Assembly (NCBI GenBank): GCA_903904835.1
Contig: CAIVEI010000102.1
Span: 24,070 to 88,069 of the forward strand
Source: an uncultured Schlesneria sp.
Lineage (GTDB): Bacteria; Planctomycetota; Planctomycetia; Planctomycetales; Planctomycetaceae
Direction of reading: 5' to 3'
Length of the DNA stretch: 64,000 nucleotides
Within the stretch, counting starts at the first letter, position 1. Every line of letters starts with the position of its first letter. Shown one piece after another: positions 18,955 to 28,070 of this stretch. The translations under genes and the position numbers were made by a program. Below the pieces are notes generated by a model. The model was not told where the DNA came from. It ran no database searches and saw nothing but the letters and a program-made list of their open reading frames with translations.

Positions 18955-19486
18955 GCGTGTCCTCCATGACAATGAAATTTCGGAACGGTGGCAACCGTCG
19001 ACTGTTAACGCTCGACCCACACGCTATTGAACCGGTGACGCAAATGAAGTAAGGCATTACTGGTTTTTTAATGTGCAGCCAGGCGGAAACGTTTGGATAT
19101 CCTTCACCAACGCAGACCCGGTTTTAGAAGAATCCTCCGTCGGCAAATTCTCGTCAAATAACGTTTTCAGTCAATTGATGATTAGCGTAGAAACTCTGCC
19201 AGAAGCCGAAGTGTGAGTAATGGAATATCATTCTGGCATTACGATGGTTACGACATAAACGACGAATTTGCGATTGACACGCGACGCCGCACACGCGACG
19301 AATGGGATGAAAAGCGGATGAAGAACACGGTTTGGCTGGTCCGCCAAGCATCCAATATCATGCTATCAAAGGAATTTTCCCAGTAAACTTGAAAAGCAAT
19401 ACTTCATTCACGTCAACGATGGAGGCTCTGGGTTGAACGGTTGAAGCTGTCGGCAGAAAACCGGTTTGGAAAGATCATCCGTGACT
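18955..19486. other. Spacer upstream of the CFA-synthase-like gene
   Basis: About 530 bases. The right part contains one short open frame on the plus strand listed separately (19213-19386). Otherwise nothing recognisable; a promoter for the minus-strand methyltransferase is expected here. Confidence 0.4.
19213..19386 (+). CDS. Candidate small protein of 57 residues
   Basis: A GTG-started frame whose translation has a protein-like, charged composition (FWHYDGYDINDEFAIDTR followed by RTRDEWDEKRMKNTVWLVR). There is no good ribosome-binding site and no family I recognise. It could also be a remnant of a longer gene, since the frame is open only a few codons upstream. Weak call. Confidence 0.3.
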   Translation: MSNGISFWHYDGYDINDEFAIDTRRRTRDEWDEKRMKNTVWLVRQASNIMLSKEFSQ

Positions 19487-19768
19487 CTAAAGGATTTTAT
19501 GCACAAGCCAGCAGAAAGCGAGAATGTTTGATCCAATGGTGACCGATACGATCACGAGGTTCATTCTTTCCTGAATATTGAGGATGAAACGAGCGATAAA
19601 AAAACCAGTGGAGAATACGAATCCAATCGCCGTTACGATCCCCCAAAGTAACTCATTAATGAGAAGTAAGCCTATGGAGCAGATGACTGGCAAAGCAATA
19701 AGCTTCGGTCCGATAAAATAATTCAATCTTGCTTCTATCTCATCGTACCGATCGTCGTTGTCTCTCAT
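19487..19768 (-). CDS. Small membrane protein of unknown function
   Basis: A 93-residue frame with a charged N-terminus (MRDNDDRYDEIEARLN) and three likely membrane helices (LIALPVICSIGLLLI, LLWGIVTAIGFVFSTGFFIA, LVIVSVTIGSNILAFCWLV). A TTG 20 codons upstream could extend it, but the ATG at 19768 fits better. No family is recognised. The clear hydrophobic pattern argues for a real gene; no ribosome-binding site is seen. Confidence 0.55.
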   Translation of the reverse strand: MRDNDDRYDEIEARLNYFIGPKLIALPVICSIGLLLINELLWGIVTAIGFVFSTGFFIARFILNIQERMNLVIVSVTIGSNILAFCWLVHKIL

Positions 19769-19854
19769 TTGCCGATATTTCGGTTGTAAAGGCAACCACA
19801 CTGATTCCAATAGTGGGTGAGAACGCAAGATTCAACAGTAGGTTTCAAGCAAAA

Positions 19855-20769
19855 TTATTCCGTCTTTCGGCGGATTCGCAAACGGTTTGGTTCGATTTCA
19901 ATTTGCCAACCTGCCGGTTCCGTCACGGCCTTGATGACATCGCGAAGGGAGATTCGTTTATCAAATTCGAATGTTATTTTTTCATCGAGTTTCTCTGCGC
20001 CGAGTTCGTCTTTGTCATATTCGATTTCGTTTGGTTTGCCGAGAAGTTCACGCAGGGTAACAATCAGTTCACGCCGACTGACGGGTTTCGTTTGTTTATA
20101 CTCTGCAAACTTAAACAATAGACTTTCATTGATGTCGTTTTGAGGAGGACGCGGAGGAAGAATTACGGCAGGCTGCTCTTGTTTTGTGTCAGGTGAAATA
20201 GCGACTGGAAGACTAAGGAGCGGGCCATCGATATTCGCAGGCTCGAGAGCAGAAACACTGGTCGTAACTTGATCGATGTCGGTTTTTGTGCCTGACGTTT
20301 GTATGACAATCGAAGGTTCTGCAACTGGTTCGGCGGCTTGTAATTGTTCAGGAGCCTGAACTTTTGGTGGCTCTACAACGCCATCTTTTCCATTGATAGT
20401 TGGAACGGGCCGAGCAGCGAATCGATGTTTTGGCGCAAGTGCCAGAACGGCAACGAATGCTGAGATTCCGAAGGCGAGCAACCATGCCACAGTGAGTGGT
20501 GAATCAATGAGTTTGCCGATGAATGAACGAGCCGATGGTGACGGCACGAGAATTTTGTCGGGCGGAGCGCTCTTGCCGCGAAGAGCAGGGTCTGGAGTGG
20601 CCTGTTCGTCCGGAGTTAACTTTCGTGCGACAAAATCGCCATGTTCATTCTGGTTGGAAATCCTGAGTGGGGTCTTGCATTCCGGGCAGTTCACTCGTCG
20701 GCCGACGAAAGAGCGATCACGAATCCGCAGGATCGTACCGCAATCAGGGCATGAACAACGGCCGGGCAT
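19855..20769 (-). CDS. Zinc-ribbon/TM protein with STN-like C-terminal domain (short paralogue)
   Basis: A 304-residue protein of unknown function. The N-terminus has two CxxC knuckles (CSCPDCGTILRI and NCPECKTPLRI, residues about 4-36), a zinc ribbon expected to lie in the cytoplasm. A membrane helix follows near residue 95 (VAWLLAFGISAFVAVLAL), then a Pro-rich linker and a C-terminal domain (KITFEFDKRISLRDVIKAV) that resembles the secretin/TonB short N-terminal (STN) fold. The next upstream gene has the same three-part layout, so the two are probable paralogues in one operon, 36 bases apart. Confidence 0.7.
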   Translation of the reverse strand: MPGRCSCPDCGTILRIRDRSFVGRRVNCPECKTPLRISNQNEHGDFVARKLTPDEQATPDPALRGKSAPPDKILVPSPSARSFIGKLIDSPLTVAWLLAFGISAFVAVLALAPKHRFAARPVPTINGKDGVVEPPKVQAPEQLQAAEPVAEPSIVIQTSGTKTDIDQVTTSVSALEPANIDGPLLSLPVAISPDTKQEQPAVILPPRPPQNDINESLLFKFAEYKQTKPVSRRELIVTLRELLGKPNEIEYDKDELGAEKLDEKITFEFDKRISLRDVIKAVTEPAGWQIEIEPNRLRIRRKTE

Positions 20770-20805
20770 GGAAGTAGGACCGAATGAGGACTCTTGAAAA
20801 CGGGA

Positions 20806-22713
20806 CTATTTTGAGAGATCGAAAGGCTTCAGACCTTTGTCATTTGCAGTTGCAAGGGTCGTCACAACCACATTCTTCTTTGACTCATCGACAACAATCA
20901 CCAATGTCTTTTCCGGCTTTGGATCGATCCCTTTTGATTCCTTAAAAATCATCAGAATGATGTCCTGGACTTTGGCACCGTCCATTTTGAATACTTGAGC
21001 AATGTTTTTTGTAAACCCACCCAACTTGAGGGCGTCGCCGTCGATTTCGAACGGGGTCTTGATTTCCCCCCCGATAAAAGCAAACGCTTCGTTTAATGGA
21101 GTTCGTCTGAAATCGACGTCGATTTTCATTTTCAATCGGTCAGCGATGAGTTCAGGTACTGAAGGGCCATCGGGTGAAGTCGGTTTCGCTTTCGCTTTGG
21201 AAAAATCCGTTCTTGTTGACTCGTCCCAGGCGAGCAAGGTTCCCAGAGCCAGGTTCGGAGCGGCTCGGTCGGGCAGAGGGGTAATTAACTGTACGTGTTG
21301 CGGTCCGTGATTAACGATTGTCGCAAGCGAAAAGACTTCGACCATTGCTGGAACGCGACCAATCACCATTCGTTTACCTTGTTCTCGCGGATTCATCTGC
21401 TCGATTTGCGGGAGAAGGCTTTCCGCCAACTGCGCCAGCTTCGTCTTAAAGTCTTGCTCCAGCTTCTTCGCCGAATTCTTTCCGGAAGTCCCTTTGCCTC
21501 GCAAAAGAATTTCTGAATAAAATTGTTCATCCTTCAGGTGAAAACTCCAAGAAACGCTCTCTACTTCTTCACCCAGCCAATCGAGCGAGTTTTTGACAAA
21601 TGGACGAACGTTCTCGGGAAACCACGTCTCCTGTAGACCAAGAGTCAGCGGAGTAAAAATCGCGGTAATATGTCGATCACGGTCAGTCATCGGAAGCAGT
21701 GGGTCGATCTGTTCCACGGGATGTCGTTTCTTGATCGCCTCGACCATTTCCTGGGTCTGGCTTTTGGGGCAGGCGACGAGCGTTTTCTTATCGACAATCA
21801 TATAAGCACGATCGCCTTTGGTGTAGACCGATTGTCCGTCCACTTCAAGATACTGGCCGAACTGTTCAATCAACTGGCTTTGTTTCTGTTCGTCAACCAT
21901 GTGTGCGACGACCGCAAGATCGGGCAGGCTGCCTCGTATTCCGGGTAGCAGGCAGATCAGTAATTCGTCGACTTGTTCGGGCTTGCGCTGAAACAAATCG
22001 TTGAGAGTCGTTTCCACGAGTTTGGCGAGTGGGGGGACGCAATAGCGGATTTCTTCACCCAGGCTTCCAGGTTTCCAGAGTTCGGCTGGATGAAGGTTCA
22101 GCACAACCTGTGTTCCAAAGGGTATATATTGCAGTTGAATCGGTTTCCCCTGCGTGGGTGAACGCGGATTTGCAAAACCGGTCAATAAGGTCTGGCCAGA
22201 CTCGTCGTCATTTGCAGGCTCTGTCCCGTTTGTTTTTTCTTCTGCTTTCGTGACGGTGTTTTTATCTACTGATTTCGGACCGAAGAACACCAACCCGCCA
22301 ATCAATGCTGCCGCCAGTGCCGTGATTGCCAATCCGATATTGCGTTGACGGGCACTTTTTCTCTGTTGTTCTTTCAGTCGTTCGGCGGTTCCTTTGGGTT
22401 TAACGACCTGATCCAGGTCAGTCAAAATGGGGGAGATACCAATAGCAGGCGAAACAGTTTCTTTCGGAGTTGCCTGAGAAGAAATTGTCGGTTGGATAAT
22501 TTCAAAAAATGCTGGCGTGCTGGCTGCTTTCGAAGGGGAGTTTGTCGCGGACGCTACCGGGTCAGGATTCGCGAGTTCCAGAGAAACAACCGGAGGTTCT
22601 TCTAGGATAAACGTGTGAGCACATTTGGGGCATTTGCCCTTTCGACCGAGCAAACTGCGGTCAGGCAATTTCAGCTCTCGGCCGCAGTTCGGACAGGGAA
22701 TTTGAATTGACAT
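20806..22713 (-). CDS. Zinc-ribbon/TM protein with STN-like C-terminal domain (long paralogue)
   Basis: A 635-residue protein. Residues about 5-34 are a zinc ribbon (PCPNCGRELKL and KCPKCAHTF), a membrane helix lies near 130-150 (IGLAITALAAALIGGLVFFG), then a 300-residue extracytoplasmic domain without a known family and a C-terminal STN-like stretch (MKIDVDFRRTPLNEAFAFIG). The ATG at 22713 is used; a GTG three codons earlier is also possible. It shares its design with the gene downstream. Function unknown; the layout would let it link a cytoplasmic zinc sensor or scaffold to something outside the membrane. Confidence 0.72.
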   Translation of the reverse strand: MSIQIPCPNCGRELKLPDRSLLGRKGKCPKCAHTFILEEPPVVSLELANPDPVASATNSPSKAASTPAFFEIIQPTISSQATPKETVSPAIGISPILTDLDQVVKPKGTAERLKEQQRKSARQRNIGLAITALAAALIGGLVFFGPKSVDKNTVTKAEEKTNGTEPANDDESGQTLLTGFANPRSPTQGKPIQLQYIPFGTQVVLNLHPAELWKPGSLGEEIRYCVPPLAKLVETTLNDLFQRKPEQVDELLICLLPGIRGSLPDLAVVAHMVDEQKQSQLIEQFGQYLEVDGQSVYTKGDRAYMIVDKKTLVACPKSQTQEMVEAIKKRHPVEQIDPLLPMTDRDRHITAIFTPLTLGLQETWFPENVRPFVKNSLDWLGEEVESVSWSFHLKDEQFYSEILLRGKGTSGKNSAKKLEQDFKTKLAQLAESLLPQIEQMNPREQGKRMVIGRVPAMVEVFSLATIVNHGPQHVQLITPLPDRAAPNLALGTLLAWDESTRTDFSKAKAKPTSPDGPSVPELIADRLKMKIDVDFRRTPLNEAFAFIGGEIKTPFEIDGDALKLGGFTKNIAQVFKMDGAKVQDIILMIFKESKGIDPKPEKTLVIVVDESKKNVVVTTLATANDKGLKPFDLSK

Positions 22714-23023
22714 TATTATCACCGCTCGCGGCTACGAATTCTTATGTGGTTGGCGATTTGACTGAGGAAGGGAAATGCTCTCCCCGAGTGATCAACGTAC
22801 ACACTTCGACAGAGCGACTCGTCCTGAGCCTCGCTCTCCCGTCGCGCTGCGGGTAACGCCCGCGCCGATTTCATCTTTCCAACATCGTAAACCGATGTTC
22901 CAAAGTTTGACAATCGTGATTCAAAGAGAATCCCTTTCCTCATTCATAACATCCTGCAAGAATTCTAATCGATTGATCGCAGACTTTTCGGAAAACGGTG
23001 TTTTGTCAAAAGGCCCGAGCAAG

Positions 23024-24490
23024 ATGACCATAGAAGCTGATGATGACCGAAAGCCATTATTGCAGGATCGCAGCTTCTGGGGGTTGAATCTGACTCAGTT
23101 TTTCGGAGCATTCAACGATAATCTGTTCAAGCAGCTTGTGATGCTTGATTGTCTTGATCAGGCAAGTCAGGGTGGTCGTGACTTGCAAGGATTGGGACTC
23201 GTGTTGTTCTCGATCCCGTTTATTGCAATTTCTGGATATGCCGGGTTCCTGTCGGACCGATTTAGCAAGCGGACGATCATCGTCCTTTGCAAACTGGCCG
23301 AAGTTGTGATTGTGCTGCTGGGAATGATTGGGTTTCTGATTCATAGCCTTCCATTTCTATTGGCCGTCTTGTGTTTAATGGGGGCTCACAGTGCGTTCTT
23401 CGGTCCATCAAAATACGGCATTCTGCCGGAAATGCTTCGTGCAAAAGACTTGCCGCGCGCGAATGGGATGATGCTGATGGCGACGTTTCTTGCGATCATT
23501 TTTGGGCTAACGGCAGCGGGGACTGCAAAACATTTTTTTCCAGACACTCTTTGGTTGGCGAGCCTGCCCTGTCTGATTATTTCAGTCATGGGGTTGTCAA
23601 CGTCGCTGGTGGTTCGTTCGACACCGGTGGCTCAACCGGGCCTGAAATTCGATGCGACATCACTGCTGATGGCTCCTGAGACTCGGAGACTGTTGCGCGA
23701 CCAGCCAAAACTCTTTGGCGTGTTATTGATGTCGTCCGTCTTCTGGTTCGTAGGTGGAACAATCTATCCTCCAGCGATCAATGCTTTGGGGAAAGAGCAG
23801 TTTCACATGAATGACTTAATAACCGGTGTTCTTGCCGCGACGACCGGGGTTGGAATTGCCGTTGGTTGTGTCGTTGCAGGAATATTGTCGAAAGATCGCG
23901 TTCGGGGTTGGATTGTTCGAACCGGGGCGTGGGGGATCACGTTAAGCCTGTTGCTACTGGCACTACCTGGCCCCGGTTGGAATGCCGTTCGGGAAGAAAT
24001 CCGTGAGCTTAAACTGCGTTTGCCATCCAAGGCTGACGCGAAGGTCGTCGCGGACCATTCCGTTGGGGCGACTGCAGAGAGATCAGACGGTGGACAAATT
24101 AACCCCGCGAAAACGAGTGATGTTGAACCTCGTCAATTTGAAAACTCGGCCGATCGTTTCTACCGGGGAACGATGCTTGGACCATATGGAAGTGCATTGG
24201 CTTTAATTTCTGTCGGTTTGTTTGCTGGTTTCTACAGTGTTCCTTTGCAAGTCTATTTGCAATCGACGGCGCCCGTGGAGCAAAAGGGACGCATCATCGG
24301 TGCGAACAATCTGATCAACTGGATTGGAATTGCGTCGGCAGGAGGCGTCTGCTTTCTGGGTCGGATTGTGCTCGTTGACTGGCTGATGCTTCCCTACGCG
24401 TCGCTCTTTAGCCTTGCTGCAGCACTGATGCTACCCGTCGCCCTATTTTACAAACCACCAGAAGCACAGATTGGAACCGCCACTCGATAA
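23024..24490 (+). CDS. MFS transporter resembling lysophospholipid transporter LplT
   Basis: A 488-residue twelve-helix major facilitator protein. The opening FWGLNLTQFFGAFNDNLFKQ is characteristic of the LplT / Aas-associated MFS group, which flips lysophospholipids across the inner membrane for re-acylation. Further support comes from SDRFSKRTIIVLCKLAEV (loop 2-3) and GPSKYGILPEML. An insertion rich in Lys, Glu and Asp lies in the middle loop near residues 325-385. The frame is open far upstream, but the ATG at 23024 gives a family-like N-terminus. The next gene encodes a secreted phospholipase A2-like protein, which would produce the lysolipids. Confidence 0.82.
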   Translation: MTIEADDDRKPLLQDRSFWGLNLTQFFGAFNDNLFKQLVMLDCLDQASQGGRDLQGLGLVLFSIPFIAISGYAGFLSDRFSKRTIIVLCKLAEVVIVLLGMIGFLIHSLPFLLAVLCLMGAHSAFFGPSKYGILPEMLRAKDLPRANGMMLMATFLAIIFGLTAAGTAKHFFPDTLWLASLPCLIISVMGLSTSLVVRSTPVAQPGLKFDATSLLMAPETRRLLRDQPKLFGVLLMSSVFWFVGGTIYPPAINALGKEQFHMNDLITGVLAATTGVGIAVGCVVAGILSKDRVRGWIVRTGAWGITLSLLLLALPGPGWNAVREEIRELKLRLPSKADAKVVADHSVGATAERSDGGQINPAKTSDVEPRQFENSADRFYRGTMLGPYGSALALISVGLFAGFYSVPLQVYLQSTAPVEQKGRIIGANNLINWIGIASAGGVCFLGRIVLVDWLMLPYASLFSLAAALMLPVALFYKPPEAQIGTATR

Positions 24491-24660
24491 ATGAAGGGAT
24501 ATCGATATGTACAAAATCCACCCAGAATGTTTAATCGGATGGGTTTGCGCAACTTGAAATTGTTTGCCTAAGCTGCCACGATCCCGCTTGGAAAAGGAGT
24601 TCCCCCTTGGCGAATCGGGAACTTCGATTTGTGGTCACTCGTTAATTCCGAGGTGAGAAG

Positions 24661-25005
24661 ATGCGAACGATTCAACTGGCATCGATTTTTGCGTTGGTTT
24701 TTTTGGCAAATTGTGTATCAGTCAAGGCTGAGTGTCCCCCTTGGCGTCCATGTGGACCGGGGAGTCCCGCAGGTGGAAACCGCTTAATCCCACAGGGTTT
24801 TTACGGGGCGGATTTCCGTCCCGCCTGTGCCGCGCACGACGCCTGCTATACAGGTAGTGGCTTCTCGCGCAGTGAGTGTGACCGTCAGTTCCTCTGTAAC
24901 ATGCAAGCGGCCTGTGACTGTTCTTCAAACCCGCGAGCCTGTTACCGGAAGGCTCGTTTCTATTACAACACCGCACGGCTTTTTGGCGGCAGTATGTATC
25001 GATAG
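24661..25005 (+). CDS. Secreted phospholipase A2-like protein
   Basis: A 114-residue protein with a signal peptide (residues 1-23) and ten cysteines. The calcium-loop-like CGPGSPAGGN (31-40) precedes DFRPACAAHDACYTG, with the catalytic pair His59-Asp60 in C-x-x-HD-x-CY, the hallmark of secreted phospholipase A2. Such enzymes cleave the sn-2 acyl chain of phospholipids in a calcium-dependent way, releasing a lysophospholipid and a fatty acid. It is small but complete. It ends 13 bases before the next gene and lies after the LplT-like transporter on the same strand. Bacterial members are known but uncommon. Confidence 0.8.
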   Translation: MRTIQLASIFALVFLANCVSVKAECPPWRPCGPGSPAGGNRLIPQGFYGADFRPACAAHDACYTGSGFSRSECDRQFLCNMQAACDCSSNPRACYRKARFYYNTARLFGGSMYR

Positions 25006-25018
25006 GCAAGGAATCGAA

Positions 25019-26365
25019 ATGTCGGAACGGATTCTCAGTATCTCGGGATTGCGCGGCATTGTTGGTGACGGATTAGATCCCGAGTATGTGACTCGATTTG
25101 CTGCTTCGTTGGGGACCATTGTCAACGGCGGGGCCGTGGTCCTTTCACGCGACGGGCGTTCAACGGGCGAGATGTTGCGTCACGCCGTCGTCGCCGGATT
25201 AATGGCAACCGGTTGCAAAGTTCTCGATCTGGGAATCGCATCGACACCGACTTGTGGTGTGATGGTTACGGCACTCGGTGCTGCGGGGGGATTACAACTG
25301 ACCGCCAGCCACAACCCGATTGAGTGGAATGGGCTTAAGCCGTTTTCTCCTCAAGGTTCGGTCTTTGATAAGGGAACGGGCGAGCGACTGTTGACGGTTA
25401 TCAACAGCTCGCCCTCTTATCGACCGTGGTCGGGGTTGGGTTCAGTCCAGATGGTTGCCGACCCCAACAGCGAACATCAAAGACGCGTTTTCAAACTGGT
25501 TGATGTCGCGGCGATTCGAGCAAGAAAGTTTAAAGTCGTTCTCGATTGTAATCACGGTTCGGGAAGTGTTTTAGGCCCGCAATTGCTTCGCGAACTTGGC
25601 TGCGACGTGGTTGTGATGGGCGGAATTGCGGATGGTCAATTTGAACATCCAGCCGAACCCCTGAAGGATAATCTGACAACGCTGATGGCGGCCGTTGTGG
25701 CGAACGGAGCGGATGTTGGGTTCGCTCAAGACCCGGATGCCGACCGTCTGGCTATCGTCGATAACACGGGACGGTACATTGGCGAAGAATTGACTCTAGG
25801 TCTTGCTGTTGATCATGTCTTGTCCCGCAAGACGGGGCCCGTCGTTGTTAACGGTTCGACAAGCCGTGTCACGGCGGATCTTGCTGCGAAATACGGATGT
25901 GCATTTCATCGTTCGCACGTTGGTGAAGCGAACGTTGTTGCGAAGATGCAAGAAGTGAATGCGTTGATTGGCGGTGAAGGGAATGGTGGCGTCATTGAAC
26001 CGCAAGTCGGTTTTGTTCGCGACAGTTTCGTCAGTATGGCGTATGTTCTGGACGGCCTTGTTGTTCGACGCACATCACTTGCCGCCTGGGTCGATACGCT
26101 GCCGCAATACACGATTGTCAAAGACAAATTGCATTGTCCTCGGGAACGAGTCAGCGCCGCGTGTGCGGCATTGCGCGCAGCCTATCAGAGTGCAACAGCG
26201 ACCGAGGGAGACGGGTTGCGACTCGATTGGACTGACCGCTGGGTTCAAGTTCGAGCCAGTAATACCGAGCCAATCATCCGCGTAATTGCAGAAGCACCAG
26301 ACAATGAAAGAGCCAAATCGCTTTGCGCGGAAGCGATTGCATTAGCAAAAAATGCCGTCAAATAA
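25019..26365 (+). CDS. glmM: Phosphoglucosamine mutase / phosphomannomutase family enzyme
   Basis: A 448-residue alpha-D-phosphohexomutase. It moves a phosphate between the 6 and 1 positions of a hexose; GlmM makes glucosamine-1-phosphate for cell-envelope precursors. The active serine (Ser97) is in TASHNP, the magnesium loop is DPDADR at 238-243, the sugar loop is GEGNGG, and the phosphate site is RASNTEPIIRVIAEA near the C-terminus. AAGGAA lies five bases before the ATG at 25019; the longer frame starting at 24827 overlaps the phospholipase gene and is not used. GlmM is the likeliest identity, but a phosphomannomutase is possible. Confidence 0.9.
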   Translation: MSERILSISGLRGIVGDGLDPEYVTRFAASLGTIVNGGAVVLSRDGRSTGEMLRHAVVAGLMATGCKVLDLGIASTPTCGVMVTALGAAGGLQLTASHNPIEWNGLKPFSPQGSVFDKGTGERLLTVINSSPSYRPWSGLGSVQMVADPNSEHQRRVFKLVDVAAIRARKFKVVLDCNHGSGSVLGPQLLRELGCDVVVMGGIADGQFEHPAEPLKDNLTTLMAAVVANGADVGFAQDPDADRLAIVDNTGRYIGEELTLGLAVDHVLSRKTGPVVVNGSTSRVTADLAAKYGCAFHRSHVGEANVVAKMQEVNALIGGEGNGGVIEPQVGFVRDSFVSMAYVLDGLVVRRTSLAAWVDTLPQYTIVKDKLHCPRERVSAACAALRAAYQSATATEGDGLRLDWTDRWVQVRASNTEPIIRVIAEAPDNERAKSLCAEAIALAKNAVK

Positions 26366-26627
26366 TTGATATGTTTATGATGTATCACAACAAAGTGCAG
26401 TTTGAATCGTTTTTTATTTCGGAATCTTCACAGAGAATTCTTCGGATTTGATAGAGACTCGATTGACCGAATCGACGTTGGAGCTTAGTGTTCGCTTTAG
26501 ATGGTACGGACGACCCTCTCCGCGGTAATCGCGGCTTCCGACATCGGTCAGCATGACTGATCTGTTGGAGCAGTGATCCTCGGAACCCGCTGAATGCGGC
26601 AGATCACTTTTAGTCACGGAGGACTCG

Positions 26628-27968
26628 ATGGCGGCATCCACGCCGAGCACTCGCTCGAAGTTGTTTGTTCTCGATACGAACGTCATTCTTCACGACGCTG
26701 GCTGCCTCTGGAATTTCAAAGAACACGATATTGCCGTCCCGATTACGGTCCTCGAAGAGTTAGACCGATTCAAAAAAGGGAACGAAGACATCAACTTTCA
26801 GGCGCGGGCGTTTCTTCGCCGGCTGGATGACCTGACAAGCGATGTGCTCACGGATGATGGAACGTCTCTTGGTCCAGGGCTCGGGAAGATTCGCGTCGTC
26901 CTCAAAGGCGATCACGGCGATGAATTGAAAAAGGCCTTCTTCAGTGATGCTCCTGATCATCGAATTCTCGATATCTCGCTGACCCTTCAGGATCTGGAAC
27001 AGCCGCGATCGGTGATCCTCGTGACAAAGGATACAAATCTGCGGCTCAAGGCGAAGTCGATGGGACTACCTGCCCAGGACTATAACAGCGACAAGGTCGA
27101 AAGTTTCGACAAACTTTACACCGGCAAGCGTCAGGTGACAGATCTTCCTTCTGAATTGATCTCAGAGTTCTTTATCAACAGCGGATATGTTGGTACAGAC
27201 CGCCTCCCAATGGTAGAAGAGCCGATTGCCAACGAGAATTTCATCCTGCGAAATGGTTCGAAATCAGTTCTGGCGACGTATCATGCCACCGAGAAGAAAT
27301 ACTCACGTCTCGAAAAGGTGACGGCGGCCGGCGTCACTCCGCGTAATGCCGAGCAGTCCTTTGCCCTGAGTGCTCTGATGGACGACTCGATCAAGCTGGT
27401 CACGATTGGCGGAAAAGCGGGTTCGGGAAAAACGCTGCTTGCAATGGCAGCGGCCCTCGAATGCCGGTCTCGCTACCGACAGACGCTGCTGGCTCGCCCA
27501 GTCGTTCCGCTCAGTAACCGCGATCTTGGCTTCTTGCCAGGTGACATCAACGCCAAGCTCGATCCCTACATGCAGCCCCTTTACGACAATCTGTCGGTGA
27601 TGTGTGCCCATCTCGGCGAGTCCGATGTCCGCTCGAAGCTGGATGATCTGCTCGTCAAGTATAAACTGGAAGTCACTCCGCTTGCATACATCCGAGGACG
27701 CAGTTTGCAGCGAGTATTCTTCATCGTTGACGAAGCGCAGAATCTCACCCCGCACGAAGTGAAGACCATTATCACTCGGGCAGGGGAGGGGACCAAGATT
27801 GTGTTGACGGGCGACATTCAGCAAATCGATCATCCGTATCTCGATTCGCTTTCCAATGGACTGAGCTATCTGATTAACCGCATGGTTGGTCAACCGATTT
27901 ATGCTCACGTGACATTGGAAAAAGGCGAACGATCTGCCCTGGCAGAATTGGCGAGCAACTTGCTTTGA
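26628..27968 (+). CDS. PIN-PhoH fusion protein (PhoH2-like)
   Basis: A 446-residue protein with an N-terminal PIN ribonuclease domain ([13 protein letters not shown], catalytic Asp16, then EELDRFKKG) and a C-terminal PhoH ATPase (Walker [10 protein letters not shown] at 261-269, Walker [11 protein letters not shown] near 365-374, and TGDIQQID). PIN-PhoH proteins couple an RNA-cutting domain to an ATP-dependent RNA helicase-like motor and act in RNA processing or degradation in the cytoplasm. GGAGG lies five bases before the ATG. A dispersed palindromic repeat follows the stop. Confidence 0.93.
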   Translation: MAASTPSTRSKLFVLDTNVILHDAGCLWNFKEHDIAVPITVLEELDRFKKGNEDINFQARAFLRRLDDLTSDVLTDDGTSLGPGLGKIRVVLKGDHGDELKKAFFSDAPDHRILDISLTLQDLEQPRSVILVTKDTNLRLKAKSMGLPAQDYNSDKVESFDKLYTGKRQVTDLPSELISEFFINSGYVGTDRLPMVEEPIANENFILRNGSKSVLATYHATEKKYSRLEKVTAAGVTPRNAEQSFALSALMDDSIKLVTIGGKAGSGKTLLAMAAALECRSRYRQTLLARPVVPLSNRDLGFLPGDINAKLDPYMQPLYDNLSVMCAHLGESDVRSKLDDLLVKYKLEVTPLAYIRGRSLQRVFFIVDEAQNLTPHEVKTIITRAGEGTKIVLTGDIQQIDHPYLDSLSNGLSYLINRMVGQPIYAHVTLEKGERSALAELASNLL

Positions 27969-27983
27969 CCGGGATCGTTCATT

Positions 27984-28054
27984 AGCCCGAGTTCCAAGCG
28001 AGGGATCTTATTCCTGTTAAAACGAAGAGAAGATCCCTCGCTTGCGCGTCGGGC
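27984..28054. repeat. Dispersed palindromic repeat, family A, copy 2
   Basis: Two arms, 27984-28009 and 28030-28054, form an inverted repeat. The right arm (AAGATCCCTCGCTTGCGCG and on to GTCGGGC) is identical to the right arm of copy 1 at 1342-1366; the left arm is partly degenerate. Like copy 1 it sits between two converging genes, right after a plus-strand stop. Confidence 0.85.
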
Positions 28055-28070
28055 TAACGTTAGAACATCG

